Positions 21,980-31,592 are shown, numbered from the stretch's first letter. The stretch: 60,151 nt of DNA from Candidatus Poseidonia sp. (GCA_030827365.1 JAUREO010000005.1:1-60151), one strand, 5' to 3'. Notes: generated by a model from the letters alone, not told the origin. Numbers and translations are program-made.

Positions 21980-22777
21980 ATGGCAGACCCAAAAATCTGT
22001 GTCACTTTGGATGGCACTGATATTGAACAAATAGCAGATGAGGCTGCGAGAGCAAATCTATCTGGAGCAGACATGGTAGAACTTCGGTTTGACCGTCTCT
22101 ATCTTCTTCCGATGGAACCAGTTGAGGTTGAAACTGAGGATGGAGAATTGAAATCAATCGTGCCTCCTGAAGAAGAATGGGCAAGAAAGAACCTCGAGGA
22201 AATTGATGTTGAATCCACCATCACTCAGCTTAAGGAACGAATCCCCCTTCCAGTTATCTTTACAGTTCGCGGAAGAGATGAAGGTGGATTTTTCCCCGGG
22301 ACAGAAAAGCAACGACTTTCTATTTTGGAGTCGGCAATAGCCTCGAAAGTATCATGGATTGATATCGAATTGGAAATTGATTCCTCATCACGAGAAAGCC
22401 TAGTTACCTCTGCAAAGAGCAATGGAATCAACATTATCGGCTCAAAGCATGATGTTACAGGCACACCTTCATCGGATGAAATCCTTGAATTGGTTCAAGC
22501 AAATGTTGAAAAGGGCGATATCATCAAATTTTGTTCCACAATCAACGACCACCAAGATGCTCTACAAATTGTTGAGGCTTGCCAAAAACTCAAAGAAACT
22601 GAAATCAAATACGCCCTTATGGGAGTTGGAAATGGTGGCGACTGGGCACGCTTACATGCACCAGTTTTTGGACAAGAATTGGTCTACGCATCATTGAGTA
22701 CTGAACACAGACTGAGCAATAAAGGTCTTGTGAATGTAAGAGATCTAAAAGATGCATGGGTATTGCTTGAATACTGA
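21980..22777 (+). CDS. aroD: 3-dehydroquinate dehydratase, type I
   Basis: This 265-aa TIM-barrel enzyme removes water from 3-dehydroquinate in the shikimate pathway to aromatic amino acids. Family features are the N-terminal GADMVELRFDRL, the strand FTVRG followed by GG-x-F-x-G, the catalytic His in SKHD (about residue 156), and the Schiff-base Lys in GDIIKFC (about residue 183). About 20 extra acidic residues (VETEDGELKSIVPPEEEW) are inserted after the first strand compared with the usual 220-250 aa. It is a single gene, diverging from gyrB and ending next to the convergent membrane gene. Confidence 0.9.
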   Translation: MADPKICVTLDGTDIEQIADEAARANLSGADMVELRFDRLYLLPMEPVEVETEDGELKSIVPPEEEWARKNLEEIDVESTITQLKERIPLPVIFTVRGRDEGGFFPGTEKQRLSILESAIASKVSWIDIELEIDSSSRESLVTSAKSNGINIIGSKHDVTGTPSSDEILELVQANVEKGDIIKFCSTINDHQDALQIVEACQKLKETEIKYALMGVGNGGDWARLHAPVFGQELVYASLSTEHRLSNKGLVNVRDLKDAWVLLEY

Positions 22778-23851
22778 TTATTCCTCTTCAGATTTCATTG
22801 GGAAGTCATCATAGGTCTTGCTCATTTCATTATGAACAGTAGGCACAAATGTTGATTGTTGTTCTTGATTAATACCTGCTTTCATGTAGCGTTGATTGAG
22901 GAGAACAGGGACTGCAATTAGACTGGCACAAAACACAAAGAAGATCAAAGCAACTGACCAATTTGGTAAGATAAACGACCTTTGGTTTGAAATGACTGTG
23001 ACATCAGCATATACAGGCTCTCCAAGGGCCTGTGCATCATCAGTTCGAGAACTATCCCAAGCGTCGATAACAAGATAGAATTCATCCCACACCGTTTCTC
23101 CAAAAATCGAGGTGTACGCTTCTGGGCCGTCGAGACTTACGGAGAAAGTAGCGGTATCCACATTCTCATATTCGTGCACATCCCTGAAACTTTTCCAAGA
23201 AGAAATGTCAAAATTTTGCCATTCTGGAGGACTTGGGTCATCATCCAGCCCGCGGTAATCAAAATCATACCAGTAATTGCCATGTGCTATTGAATATGCA
23301 GATTGGTATTTCTGATATTCCGATGAGGTCATAAGATAAATATCCGCTTTCGAAGGTGTTGCATCCGTTGAATTGCTTGATAGGATTTGAATGCAGAACG
23401 TGGTTCTGTGGGATGATGATAAATTCAATCGAATAGCACCAGCACTATCATTTCCTGTGACCAATTGGAAGAAATGATTTGTTGTAAGCGTATCGAGCGG
23501 AGATGAATATGGATATGCATACATCCATTCTTCTTCTGGGTGTAAGGCTGGGTCAGCTTGGACTTGTACCTCTTCATCCATCATAGGTTCAGAAACTGCC
23601 ACATCTTTTCCACCAAAGCCAACGTCTTCATAGTAGAACCAGTTGGTGTTGTAAAAGGGTACCAAAGCATGTTTTGAGATTGATGCATTCCATTTTGTTG
23701 TTTGAATATCGCCTTGGCATTGATGATTTGAAGACATTGCTGTTGGACTAATGACGATTGAGAATCCCACAATCGACATCAACAAAAAAACGAAGGTGAG
23801 AGCCGATACTCTCCTTTCTATAGAAGGCACCATTGAACTATTTTTTGTCAT
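22778..23851 (-). CDS. Membrane-anchored exported protein next to the PKD protease
   Basis: The protein is about 357 aa with a signal/anchor helix near the N terminus (residues about 20-40) and an external region of about 240 residues rich in Tyr, Trp and Asp. A C-terminal membrane helix (WSVALIFFVFCASLIAVPVLL) and a short cytoplasmic tail follow. I see no catalytic motif and no family match. A GAGGT sequence lies 8 nt before ATG 23851, my preferred start. A further ATG at 23866 overlaps the preceding stop as ATGA. The overlap with the 1398-aa PKD protein and the shared topology suggest the two work together at the cell surface. Confidence 0.6.
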   Translation of the reverse strand: MTKNSSMVPSIERRVSALTFVFLLMSIVGFSIVISPTAMSSNHQCQGDIQTTKWNASISKHALVPFYNTNWFYYEDVGFGGKDVAVSEPMMDEEVQVQADPALHPEEEWMYAYPYSSPLDTLTTNHFFQLVTGNDSAGAIRLNLSSSHRTTFCIQILSSNSTDATPSKADIYLMTSSEYQKYQSAYSIAHGNYWYDFDYRGLDDDPSPPEWQNFDISSWKSFRDVHEYENVDTATFSVSLDGPEAYTSIFGETVWDEFYLVIDAWDSSRTDDAQALGEPVYADVTVISNQRSFILPNWSVALIFFVFCASLIAVPVLLNQRYMKAGINQEQQSTFVPTVHNEMSKTYDDFPMKSEEE

Positions 23852-23862
23852 GTAAAATGACC

Positions 23863-26800
23863 TCATCGTCTTCGGAGTGGGCGAACATATCCACTTTCTG
23901 AATTACGTCGTTCTTCCTTCGAAAGTATTTTTGGAGCCGGAGGTGGTTTATGATGATCCATACCAAGCATCCCGCCCTGATTTTCGACACGTTCCAAGTC
24001 GTTGTATGTTTCAGCCGCCTCTTTTGCTTCTTCCTCGAGTTCAGAGGGTTCTCTTAACCAAAGGTATCCGAGGACCAAAGCGACGATGATAAGTCCCATA
24101 AATTTAGCAAATTCAGATCCTGCATCTGCAAGCCAAGATTTCCATTCATCCGCACTAAATTCTGATAGCGAAGGTCTTTCGGAAGGCTCAATTGTTACTT
24201 CAATTTCCGTCGTTAAAAATGAACATGTACCAAATCCGTCACAAACCTGTACTAAGACAATATATGTTCCCGGCTCACTCCATGAGGTACTTGCCCTTGA
24301 TACTGATCCTGCAAGCGGGGAAACCCAATCATCGGCTGGGTTCCCGTTCGCATTTTCATCGACATCTGCATTGAAATCCCACAGGACCTCAAACTCTTGG
24401 GAGATACGTTCATCTCTGTCGATGATAGAACCATCTTCGATATTGGTATCTCTATAAATTTCAGAGAGGTATAGGTCACCATTTTCATTCAAAATCTTCG
24501 CAAACACAGCATTAGCAGTATCGACATAGATATCATCTGGGAAGAGTATTGTTTCGATGGTTGGAGGATATGCAACGATAATTGTGAAGGTCTCTCGACT
24601 CACATCGCCAGTTCCGAAGCTATCTCGAACGGTGAGAGAAACATCATAGATACCTGGAAGCAAATAGGCGTGGAATGGGAACGGATTATGTTCCACAGGT
24701 GTCGCATCACCGAAATCCCAAGTGTACTCAACAATGCCGTTCCATTGTTCTGTATCAGCAGTGTATGGAGAGAATTTGCCTTCATACTTCCTATCCGCAT
24801 CCCTTGTGCCATACGAATCAAAATACAACATATTTCCAGGGGAAGTGTATATTCTATTGTCATCATCAAAAGTATGGGTAAAATAATCAATTTGTGTGGT
24901 GTTCGTAAAAGAGGTTGAACTTGTGACTTGCTCCCCATCAATCCAAGCATCAAGAATGTTCACAGCGATGATTGGTCTTGGATTTTGAACATGCAGGGTC
25001 ACGATGCGGGGAAAACTCTCTTCTCCATCGGCATCAGTTACGATAAGGGTCACGGTGTGAGTTCCTGGTGAAGAAAATGAATGTGTGACTTGTGGCCGAT
25101 CGTTGGTTGTACCATCTGAAAAAATCCAGTTAAAACTGATGTCCGATGAATCCCCTACCAATCCATCTGGGTCAGAACTTGTACGTCCATCAAATGTGTA
25201 AGGTGTATCAATGGTTGCATCTTCGGATCTAAAGTCCACTTGCACGGAGCCCGATGTTGAAGAGGTTCGGACCGAGAATTGGGCGATTGGTTGTTGATTG
25301 AGAACATTGACAATCAGTTGAGCAGTAACTTGGCTACCGTCGTCATCCGTCACTTGAAGAGTAACTGATTTAAGACCTGGGGTATCCCAAGAGACAAATG
25401 GGTTTTGCTCAATTGAAGTAGTCATAATGAAGTCATCATTTCTGTCTGGTGCCTTGCTACCAATGTAGACCCCGTCTTCAAAATTCCACAAGTAGGATAT
25501 AATTTCACCATCGTCATCGACGAATACATTTGGCATTTGAAGAGGAATGTAGGTTGAGGATGTGAGTTGGTCTGAGTAGACTTGAATTGGTAAGCGGTTG
25601 TTGATGGTCACTTCAATTTCTTTGAGACCTACATTAAGTCCATCCGATACAGTCAAACTCAACGTGAAGGTTTGATTTTCGCCTTGAATATCTCCCCATT
25701 CATGTTGTTGGATATAAGCACCTACTCCCGAATCAACGGTACCATCACCCCAGTCCCATTCGAAGTACAAGTGATCGATTGGGACGTTGTCTACAGTTCG
25801 TCCCGCAGAAAATAGAATTCGCTGATTGGTCATTAACGAAAGGGCATCATCGATGATGACGTTGTTCACAGTGACAATTGGCATTGGCTCAGTATCATCA
25901 GTCACATTCACTTGTTCAACATCAACATTCGACCATGTTCCACCTTGGTCTTGAATTCTCAAGGTTGCATTATACTGACCTACATCTGTATACGAACGGA
26001 GTGGAGATTTAAGATTTGAACTTTGGTTGTCTCCGAAATTCCAGTAATAAGCGACAGGCTGATCTCGATATGGCAGGGTGTTGTTCTCATTCGACAACCC
26101 CCAAGCATCAAAACCGGCCCCTATGAATTGAATGTTTTCCCAAGTCTGTGCATCGTTTTGAGATACAGAACCGTTCGCAGTCGGAGCCATATTTCCAAGA
26201 GATGTCGGAGAAGTTGTTGCGGTATCGACCTGTGTCCCAATCACATCGGACATTGAGAATTCAATTCGATATTGGTCAACATTTGGTGCAGTAAAATAAA
26301 CAGTGTGCGAGATAGGTAAACCGCCGCCTGCTTGAACTCTTCTGGTGAGTGTATCAACGATGGTTCCATTGCTGTCACGTACATCGAACTTTACATCCAA
26401 GTCTTCAAAGAATGCGTTGGAAAGAACATCATATCCGATTTCCATCGTATCGCCTGTTCCGTCGCCATCCCTGTCTGAAACCATTGTCGTGTTGATGCTC
26501 AGCGTAGCAGGAGATGTAATCCTAGCAGCCTCCACATCGATTGTGCCTTGTGGGTAACTCGGACCACATGAAGTGTAATCGCAGTCTGCTACGGTACTAG
26601 CGTACCATGTAATAACCCAGACTTCATCTGTGAGGTTTCCAAATCCTGGAATGAGAGCAGTTGCGACATTGTTGTTGAAGTTAAGGTCCGTTACACTCCA
26701 AAGTCCATCCGTTGTGGCTTTTGAGACCACAACGCCATCAAAATTACTCACATCCGCCGTAGCACGAATTGTAAGTGGAGCTGGCGAGGCGGAGCCGGGT

Positions 26801-28059
26801 GTAAATTTAAACGAACGAATCCCCCATCCTTCGACAGAATTACCAGTCGAAGACCACGGCGTACTCCAATCGCTATTGATTTCAGTAGGTTGAGCCCTGC
26901 AAAACGCACCCGAAGAACAGACTGGATTCAAGTTGAGATTGGGAAATCCATAGATTCCTTGATCAGAATCGAGCGTGACCGCTATCGAAAAGTTCGCAAA
27001 GGCTTCACCCATGTTTCTTCCAAGGAGGCCGACTTGTCCAGCCAATGGAGAGAGCAAAAGATTGCGCACGCCTGCACCGCCAGTAGCCGTATCTTGCACG
27101 AGCTGTCGAACTGCTGGGCCTCCTCCAAGGTGGTCTTGAAGATACATTGTGAAGAGATATCCAGCACCATAGTCTGCAAATCGTTGATTCCACCATCGTA
27201 CAGACAATTCAGGTGCAGCAGTCCACTGGTTGACGTGACTAACAAGTGTGGAGTCCACTCCGAAGCAAAGATAGATGGCCACGTCTGCATTTCCTTCATC
27301 GAGCCACAAATTTTCATAAGGGTCAAGTGCGTTGTGCAACAAATGTTCAAGTTCGTGAGCAAGAATTGATTTTCCCCAACTTAAGGTGATGTCTGCAAAA
27401 TCAACGAAAATTGATTCTCTCGAACTGGCAAAAGACGGAGCAAAGTATCCGCCGGTATTGTATGCGCCGTCGATAGCGTAAATAATGATTTGAATTTGAC
27501 AATTATTATCCACATCGGGAGGAGCAAATCCTCGGCCGTCTTGGTAATCTTTACCGTAGTATGTTGTCATGGTCGGATAGATTGTGTTGTCCCAAGTACT
27601 TGCAAGATTATTGAGCACAGTTGAAGATAGGGTTCGGCCACTCTCGACGATGAAAGCGACCGATTGAGTTGTTTTTGCTACATACGCACTAATTTGGCCA
27701 CCTGCAGTGTTGACATTCAGTGTATCCCCCACAACATGCTGCGAACAAGCACGTGCACTTGCGCGACCCGATGTTTGTGCGTCTACGACCATATCTTCAA
27801 CACCGGGTCGTCCAGCATCAATCCAAGATTGTCGGAAAAATTGTGTTGCTGAAACTACTGGTTGTTCTTCGTGAATGAAGAGATATTGTGATCCAGTAGA
27901 AGGATCGAAGTCATTTATGTCGCCAATGATGGTTCCCAATGGGGCATCATAGGGATGTGAAATTTCAGGTTCAGCCGACCCCGGAAGAATTGGAAGAAGA
28001 CTTGATATTAAAAAAAGAAAGATGATGAATAAAGCCTTTTTGGAGCGAGAATCATACAT
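23863..28059 (-). CDS. Giant surface metalloprotease with PKD repeats and a C-terminal membrane anchor
   Basis: This 1398-aa protein begins with a signal peptide (about residues 8-29). A peptidase-like domain follows with HELEH at 235-239 and a downstream WLDEGNADVA (Glu255), as in HExxH...E zinc proteases of the M30 / gluzincin kind. From about residue 630 there are about six PKD-type beta domains, recognisable by repeated W-x-F-x-D/G-D-G and PG-x-Y/H-x-V-x-L-x-V-x-D patterns. Near residue 1310 lies a single membrane helix (FMGLIIVALVLGYLWL), followed by a charged cytoplasmic tail of about 70 residues. It may digest proteins outside the cell while tethered. GAGGTGA lies before the ATG. Confidence 0.78.
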   Translation of the reverse strand: MYDSRSKKALFIIFLFLISSLLPILPGSAEPEISHPYDAPLGTIIGDINDFDPSTGSQYLFIHEEQPVVSATQFFRQSWIDAGRPGVEDMVVDAQTSGRASARACSQHVVGDTLNVNTAGGQISAYVAKTTQSVAFIVESGRTLSSTVLNNLASTWDNTIYPTMTTYYGKDYQDGRGFAPPDVDNNCQIQIIIYAIDGAYNTGGYFAPSFASSRESIFVDFADITLSWGKSILAHELEHLLHNALDPYENLWLDEGNADVAIYLCFGVDSTLVSHVNQWTAAPELSVRWWNQRFADYGAGYLFTMYLQDHLGGGPAVRQLVQDTATGGAGVRNLLLSPLAGQVGLLGRNMGEAFANFSIAVTLDSDQGIYGFPNLNLNPVCSSGAFCRAQPTEINSDWSTPWSSTGNSVEGWGIRSFKFTPGSASPAPLTIRATADVSNFDGVVVSKATTDGLWSVTDLNFNNNVATALIPGFGNLTDEVWVITWYASTVADCDYTSCGPSYPQGTIDVEAARITSPATLSINTTMVSDRDGDGTGDTMEIGYDVLSNAFFEDLDVKFDVRDSNGTIVDTLTRRVQAGGGLPISHTVYFTAPNVDQYRIEFSMSDVIGTQVDTATTSPTSLGNMAPTANGSVSQNDAQTWENIQFIGAGFDAWGLSNENNTLPYRDQPVAYYWNFGDNQSSNLKSPLRSYTDVGQYNATLRIQDQGGTWSNVDVEQVNVTDDTEPMPIVTVNNVIIDDALSLMTNQRILFSAGRTVDNVPIDHLYFEWDWGDGTVDSGVGAYIQQHEWGDIQGENQTFTLSLTVSDGLNVGLKEIEVTINNRLPIQVYSDQLTSSTYIPLQMPNVFVDDDGEIISYLWNFEDGVYIGSKAPDRNDDFIMTTSIEQNPFVSWDTPGLKSVTLQVTDDDGSQVTAQLIVNVLNQQPIAQFSVRTSSTSGSVQVDFRSEDATIDTPYTFDGRTSSDPDGLVGDSSDISFNWIFSDGTTNDRPQVTHSFSSPGTHTVTLIVTDADGEESFPRIVTLHVQNPRPIIAVNILDAWIDGEQVTSSTSFTNTTQIDYFTHTFDDDNRIYTSPGNMLYFDSYGTRDADRKYEGKFSPYTADTEQWNGIVEYTWDFGDATPVEHNPFPFHAYLLPGIYDVSLTVRDSFGTGDVSRETFTIIVAYPPTIETILFPDDIYVDTANAVFAKILNENGDLYLSEIYRDTNIEDGSIIDRDERISQEFEVLWDFNADVDENANGNPADDWVSPLAGSVSRASTSWSEPGTYIVLVQVCDGFGTCSFLTTEIEVTIEPSERPSLSEFSADEWKSWLADAGSEFAKFMGLIIVALVLGYLWLREPSELEEEAKEAAETYNDLERVENQGGMLGMDHHKPPPAPKILSKEERRNSESGYVRPLRRR

Positions 28060-28115
28060 TCCTTCACCTCAGCATATTGAGAGCAGGCTCTCTTTTTTTC
28101 CCACACAAAAGGTTG

Positions 28116-28123
28116 TATTTAAG
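28116..28123. promoter_or_regulatory. TATA-like box shared by two divergent surface-protein genes
   Basis: TATTTAAG on the plus strand lies 26-33 nt before the ATG of the M28-type gene at 28149, the spacing expected for a leaderless archaeal transcript. Read on the other strand it is CTTAAATA, about 57 nt before the ATG of the giant PKD protein, which has a GAGGTGA ribosome binding site (28064-28070). One element could serve both directions. Confidence 0.5.
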
Positions 28124-28148
28124 TGTCCGTGATTGAAGCATCACTCTG

Positions 28149-29336
28149 ATGGTATCAAGATTGCTTGTTTTCTTGGTGGTGTTGTTTATGTTATCATCTT
28201 CGTTACCAAGCACCTTCAACGAGGTGTCTGTTCGACCTTCTTCGACAGTTTCGCCCGACTGCGGACTGTTGGAAAATTTGAATTTCAATGGCAGTCGAGC
28301 TTTCTCAGATTTAGAATGGCAAGTCTCACTTGGCCCCCGTATCCCTGAGAGTAACGCTTCCAACGAATTTCGCAACAATTTATCTGAATTTCTGGAGTCC
28401 CTCGGTTATGTTGTTGAATCACAACAACATCAACATCTAAATTATAATTTTACGAATGTTTTGGCAAAATATTCTTCACCTCATGTACAAAACAATGTAA
28501 AGACAGTCATTTTTTCTGCTCATTACGACTCTCGCAACATTGCTGATAGAGATGGAAATGAAAGTTTACGTTCTCGTCCTATCGATGGAGCTAACGACGG
28601 TGCAAGCGGTACGGCTGTTCTCATGGAGTTAGCACGGTTGATACCAAGTATGAATTTGTCATATTCGGTCGAGTTTCTTTGGACTGATGCAGAAGATCAA
28701 GGCCAAAACTTTACTCTGGGTTCAAAAGCATGGGCAGAGAACTTAACATTCGAAGAAATTGATGACATTGAAGCATTTATTCTTCTTGACATGGTTGGTG
28801 ATAAGGATTTAAAACTTCACAAAATCAGCCCAGGAAATGCTTCTCTTTACGGACAAATCGAATTGATTGCACATCGTCTTGGATATGGTCCAAACGCTAC
28901 ATGCCAGACAGATTTTCCTCAAGGGATTCTCGATTATCAAAAAACTACATTTGTGTTTGATGACCATGTCCATCCACATCAACTCGGTATACCATCGATT
29001 GATATCATGGATCCTGTGTATGGAGATGAATCCTACGGTGGATTTGGAAGTCTTTGGCACACAACAAATGACACCATAGACAATGTTTCACCTGAAGCAT
29101 TAACCGCTGTAGGGCGCATATTGGAATTTGGTCTTCAAAACAAGTATTTTGTGAATTTTTACAATGATGAATCGACAAATGATACACAACAAAACCAAAC
29201 GTTTGATGATAATATTACTACTGATGCTGGCACCTCAGCTGAAAAATACATTTTGCCAAGTCTTATCTCTATTGGGATTTTTTGCCTATTAGTTGCACTT
29301 TTTGTGTATAGATTGAAGAAGGTTCGTGCGCGGTAA
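28149..29336 (+). CDS. Exported M28-family metallohydrolase, glutaminyl-cyclase-like
   Basis: This 395-aa protein has a signal peptide at the N terminus and a C-terminal membrane helix (LPSLISIGIFCLLVALFVYRL) ending in basic residues, so it is probably anchored outside the cell. The M28 metal ligands are visible: AHYDSR, GANDGASG, WTDAEDQG, LLDMVG and a late WHTTNDT. The combination FDDHVHPHQLGIPSIDI and WHTxxDTIDNVS resembles glutaminyl-peptide cyclotransferases more than ordinary aminopeptidases. Those enzymes convert N-terminal Gln to pyroglutamate. Whether this is an aminopeptidase or a cyclase is uncertain. It probably starts without a leader, with a TATA box 30 nt upstream. Confidence 0.78.
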   Translation: MVSRLLVFLVVLFMLSSSLPSTFNEVSVRPSSTVSPDCGLLENLNFNGSRAFSDLEWQVSLGPRIPESNASNEFRNNLSEFLESLGYVVESQQHQHLNYNFTNVLAKYSSPHVQNNVKTVIFSAHYDSRNIADRDGNESLRSRPIDGANDGASGTAVLMELARLIPSMNLSYSVEFLWTDAEDQGQNFTLGSKAWAENLTFEEIDDIEAFILLDMVGDKDLKLHKISPGNASLYGQIELIAHRLGYGPNATCQTDFPQGILDYQKTTFVFDDHVHPHQLGIPSIDIMDPVYGDESYGGFGSLWHTTNDTIDNVSPEALTAVGRILEFGLQNKYFVNFYNDESTNDTQQNQTFDDNITTDAGTSAEKYILPSLISIGIFCLLVALFVYRLKKVRAR

Positions 29337-29388
29337 GGAATGAAAGGACTCATATCCGCGTATGCGATGGTATGGATGGGTGAGGAAC

Positions 29389-30234
29389 ATGAATGCTGAT
29401 AGAGAGCAAAGAAAACAAGCTCTCCGAGCCAGAGTTCAAAGTAAACTTTCTCAACAAGACCAACCAGAACAAGAGATCATTGTTTCATCCGATGAACTGA
29501 TTGTAGCTTCCCCAATCGTCGAAACAAATCCACATCAAATCTATTCCTTTGTGAAAGATGATTCCAATCGGGTACAATCTGTAGCATCCATTTGCATTCT
29601 TATCGGCAGCATTCTGGGTGTCATTAGTGGCATTCTTATTTTCCAAGGCAATCCAGGTGATCTGCTTGCATCTTCGTTCTTCTCTGAAACTGATAGCGTA
29701 GATGTGACTGGAGTTGTTTTATTTGACGATGATGGAGGGGGCCTTAATGCCGTTCTCATTGAACTAAAAAATGAGGATAACATTATTCAACAAACTACAA
29801 CTTCTAATTCCGATGGTTATTACCGATTTGAGAATGTTACAACAAATGTTCACATTCTCGTTTTTTCCAAAGATGGTTACGAGACAATAGAACGAACATT
29901 TATTCCTGATGGCGGAAATTCTTTGCCAGCAACGATGGCCGAAGGAGATGGTGTTCGAAAAGAAGATTTTCGTTCGAGTACTGGTGGCTGGAGTCTTGAC
30001 TTAGCCGTCGGGTTGTCGAGTATTATCGGAATTGTTACCATTGTTTGCGGATTTGTGGGCATCCAAGGGGCTGTGGAAGTTCGAAGGGCACGACGTTACA
30101 GACTCACACACTATCTGGCAGGAATCGGTTTGTTTAGTCGTGGACTCATCATTTTCGGCCCCCTTCTCATTCTGCTTGGTATGATTCTCATCACATTCAT
30201 TCGCGAAGAATTTGAAGACCAGATCGGGGTGTAA
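29389..30234 (+). CDS. Membrane protein with a carboxypeptidase regulatory-like beta domain
   Basis: This protein of about 281 aa has a cytoplasmic N terminus rich in Arg and Gln, a membrane helix (about residues 57-78), and an external domain of about 80 residues. That domain matches the carboxypeptidase regulatory-like / transthyretin-like fold (VDVTGVVLFDDDG... NSDGYYRFENV... DGYETIERTF). Three further membrane helices follow (about 195-280). The regulatory-like domain usually serves as a binding or spacing module. ATG 29389 is preferred to 29362 because GGTGAGG lies just upstream. It follows the M28 gene by about 50 nt and runs 2 nt before tmk, so the three may be one operon. Confidence 0.65.
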   Translation: MNADREQRKQALRARVQSKLSQQDQPEQEIIVSSDELIVASPIVETNPHQIYSFVKDDSNRVQSVASICILIGSILGVISGILIFQGNPGDLLASSFFSETDSVDVTGVVLFDDDGGGLNAVLIELKNEDNIIQQTTTSNSDGYYRFENVTTNVHILVFSKDGYETIERTFIPDGGNSLPATMAEGDGVRKEDFRSSTGGWSLDLAVGLSSIIGIVTIVCGFVGIQGAVEVRRARRYRLTHYLAGIGLFSRGLIIFGPLLILLGMILITFIREEFEDQIGV

Positions 30235-30236
30235 AT

Positions 30237-31592
30237 GTGTACCTCATTTCCGTTGAGGGAGGCGACGGTTCTGGAAAAGGTGAAGCGGCTCGAATTTTGG
30301 CTGAGCTCCTTTCGGAATACCCATTTCCAGATGTCATTTCAACCCATGAACCACGAAGACAGAGTGAATTGGGGAAACTTGCTTTGTCTGCTGTAAAACA
30401 CGGGAAAAAAACACCCCTTGAGGAAGCAGGCCTTTTTGCTGCCGACCGATTAGACCATTCCCACACCTTTATTCTTCCACATCTTGGGCAAGGGTCAGTG
30501 GTCGTCTCCGATCGAAATGTACATTCATCACTTATCTATCAAGGGGTTGTTGGTGAACTTGGAATTGACCAAGTAGTGAAAATGAACGCTGCGGCAATGA
30601 TTCCTGATATCGTATTTTGGATTGATTGCGACCCTGAAAAAGCGATGAAAAGAATTCAAACGGGAACTCTCAGAATGACCAGTGGAAAGCAAGAGTATTT
30701 TGAAACAACTGAAATTCAAAAGAAAATACGTCGAGGATTTCATGAATTGCTATCAGGCGAAATACGCGTCCCAGCTCCTTTTGATAAGTGTCAAATTGTG
30801 GGGCCAATTTTGAATGAAGGTGGTTTAGATGAACTTAAATCGTGTCTAAGAGAAGAATTGAGGCGATTTTTTAACAAGCGGTCCGAACCCCTCAATGTTT
30901 CATCTGACGAGGTTGATAGGGTTCTCTTATCAAAATTGGTTGAAAGTGTTCAACGTCAAACAAGGTTGCCAGGGGCACCTATGGAAAAAACCGAAATTCA
31001 TACCGATTGGTTAAGTGGCCAATCCCCATCATGGTGGTTTGACCACGCAGAGATCCGTTGGAACACCGAGTCTGCGAAGGAGAATGATGTTCCTGCTACA
31101 CCATTTGCTCATTCATGTTGGTCGGTCTTAGGAACATTATCTCTCATGGGGGGTTCGTGCGAGATACCTCGATTATACACATCTTTTGGACCATCAAGAA
31201 TGGTGACTAAACGCCATACTCAAAGACTTGTGAAGTGGCTTGTGGAAGAGAATTGGATTCATAAACAACAATCCCATGTTCCCTTCGTGGATGCCCAAGT
31301 CTTCAAATTGAGAGATGACACTGTGGGCTATTCAAGACTGACACTAGCATTATGGCCAGCAAGGCAATTGTTTTCTGCGTGGAGAAGGGCAAACCCTGAA
31401 TCGGATTGGAGTTTGGCATTTGGATCGATTTTTGGGACTTCCACATCGGAATTGCCTCCATCTCAACAGAAAATGATACAACAAATTTCCCTGAGGCTTG
31501 AAATTTTGACAAGTGGGCACACTGGCTGCCCGGTACCGAACAATGTGGAAGAGATGAATGTCTGGTGGTCGATGGAACCGCCTTCACTCTGA
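30237..31592 (+). CDS. tmk: Thymidylate kinase with a long C-terminal extension
   Basis: The first 205 or so residues are a dTMP kinase: P-loop GGDGSGKGE (about 8-16), EPRR, the AADRLDH motif (about 68-74), and SDRNVHSSLIYQG (about 90-102). The enzyme makes dTDP for DNA synthesis. Bacterial and archaeal Tmk proteins are normally about 200-215 aa, but this one is 451 aa. The extra 240 residues form a Trp-rich region (for example SWWFDHAEIRW and WWSMEPP) that I do not recognise; part could be a winged helix (TQRLVKWLVEENWI). Start is GTG 30237, just past the previous stop. Its end overlaps the convergent DUF2085 gene by 9 nt. Confidence 0.83.
   Translation: MYLISVEGGDGSGKGEAARILAELLSEYPFPDVISTHEPRRQSELGKLALSAVKHGKKTPLEEAGLFAADRLDHSHTFILPHLGQGSVVVSDRNVHSSLIYQGVVGELGIDQVVKMNAAAMIPDIVFWIDCDPEKAMKRIQTGTLRMTSGKQEYFETTEIQKKIRRGFHELLSGEIRVPAPFDKCQIVGPILNEGGLDELKSCLREELRRFFNKRSEPLNVSSDEVDRVLLSKLVESVQRQTRLPGAPMEKTEIHTDWLSGQSPSWWFDHAEIRWNTESAKENDVPATPFAHSCWSVLGTLSLMGGSCEIPRLYTSFGPSRMVTKRHTQRLVKWLVEENWIHKQQSHVPFVDAQVFKLRDDTVGYSRLTLALWPARQLFSAWRRANPESDWSLAFGSIFGTSTSELPPSQQKMIQQISLRLEILTSGHTGCPVPNNVEEMNVWWSMEPPSL

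Noticed and set aside
26890..27369. A 159-aa plus-strand frame opposite the PKD protease.
   Set aside because: It overlaps the HELEH-containing catalytic part of the protease on the other strand and encodes nothing recognisable.
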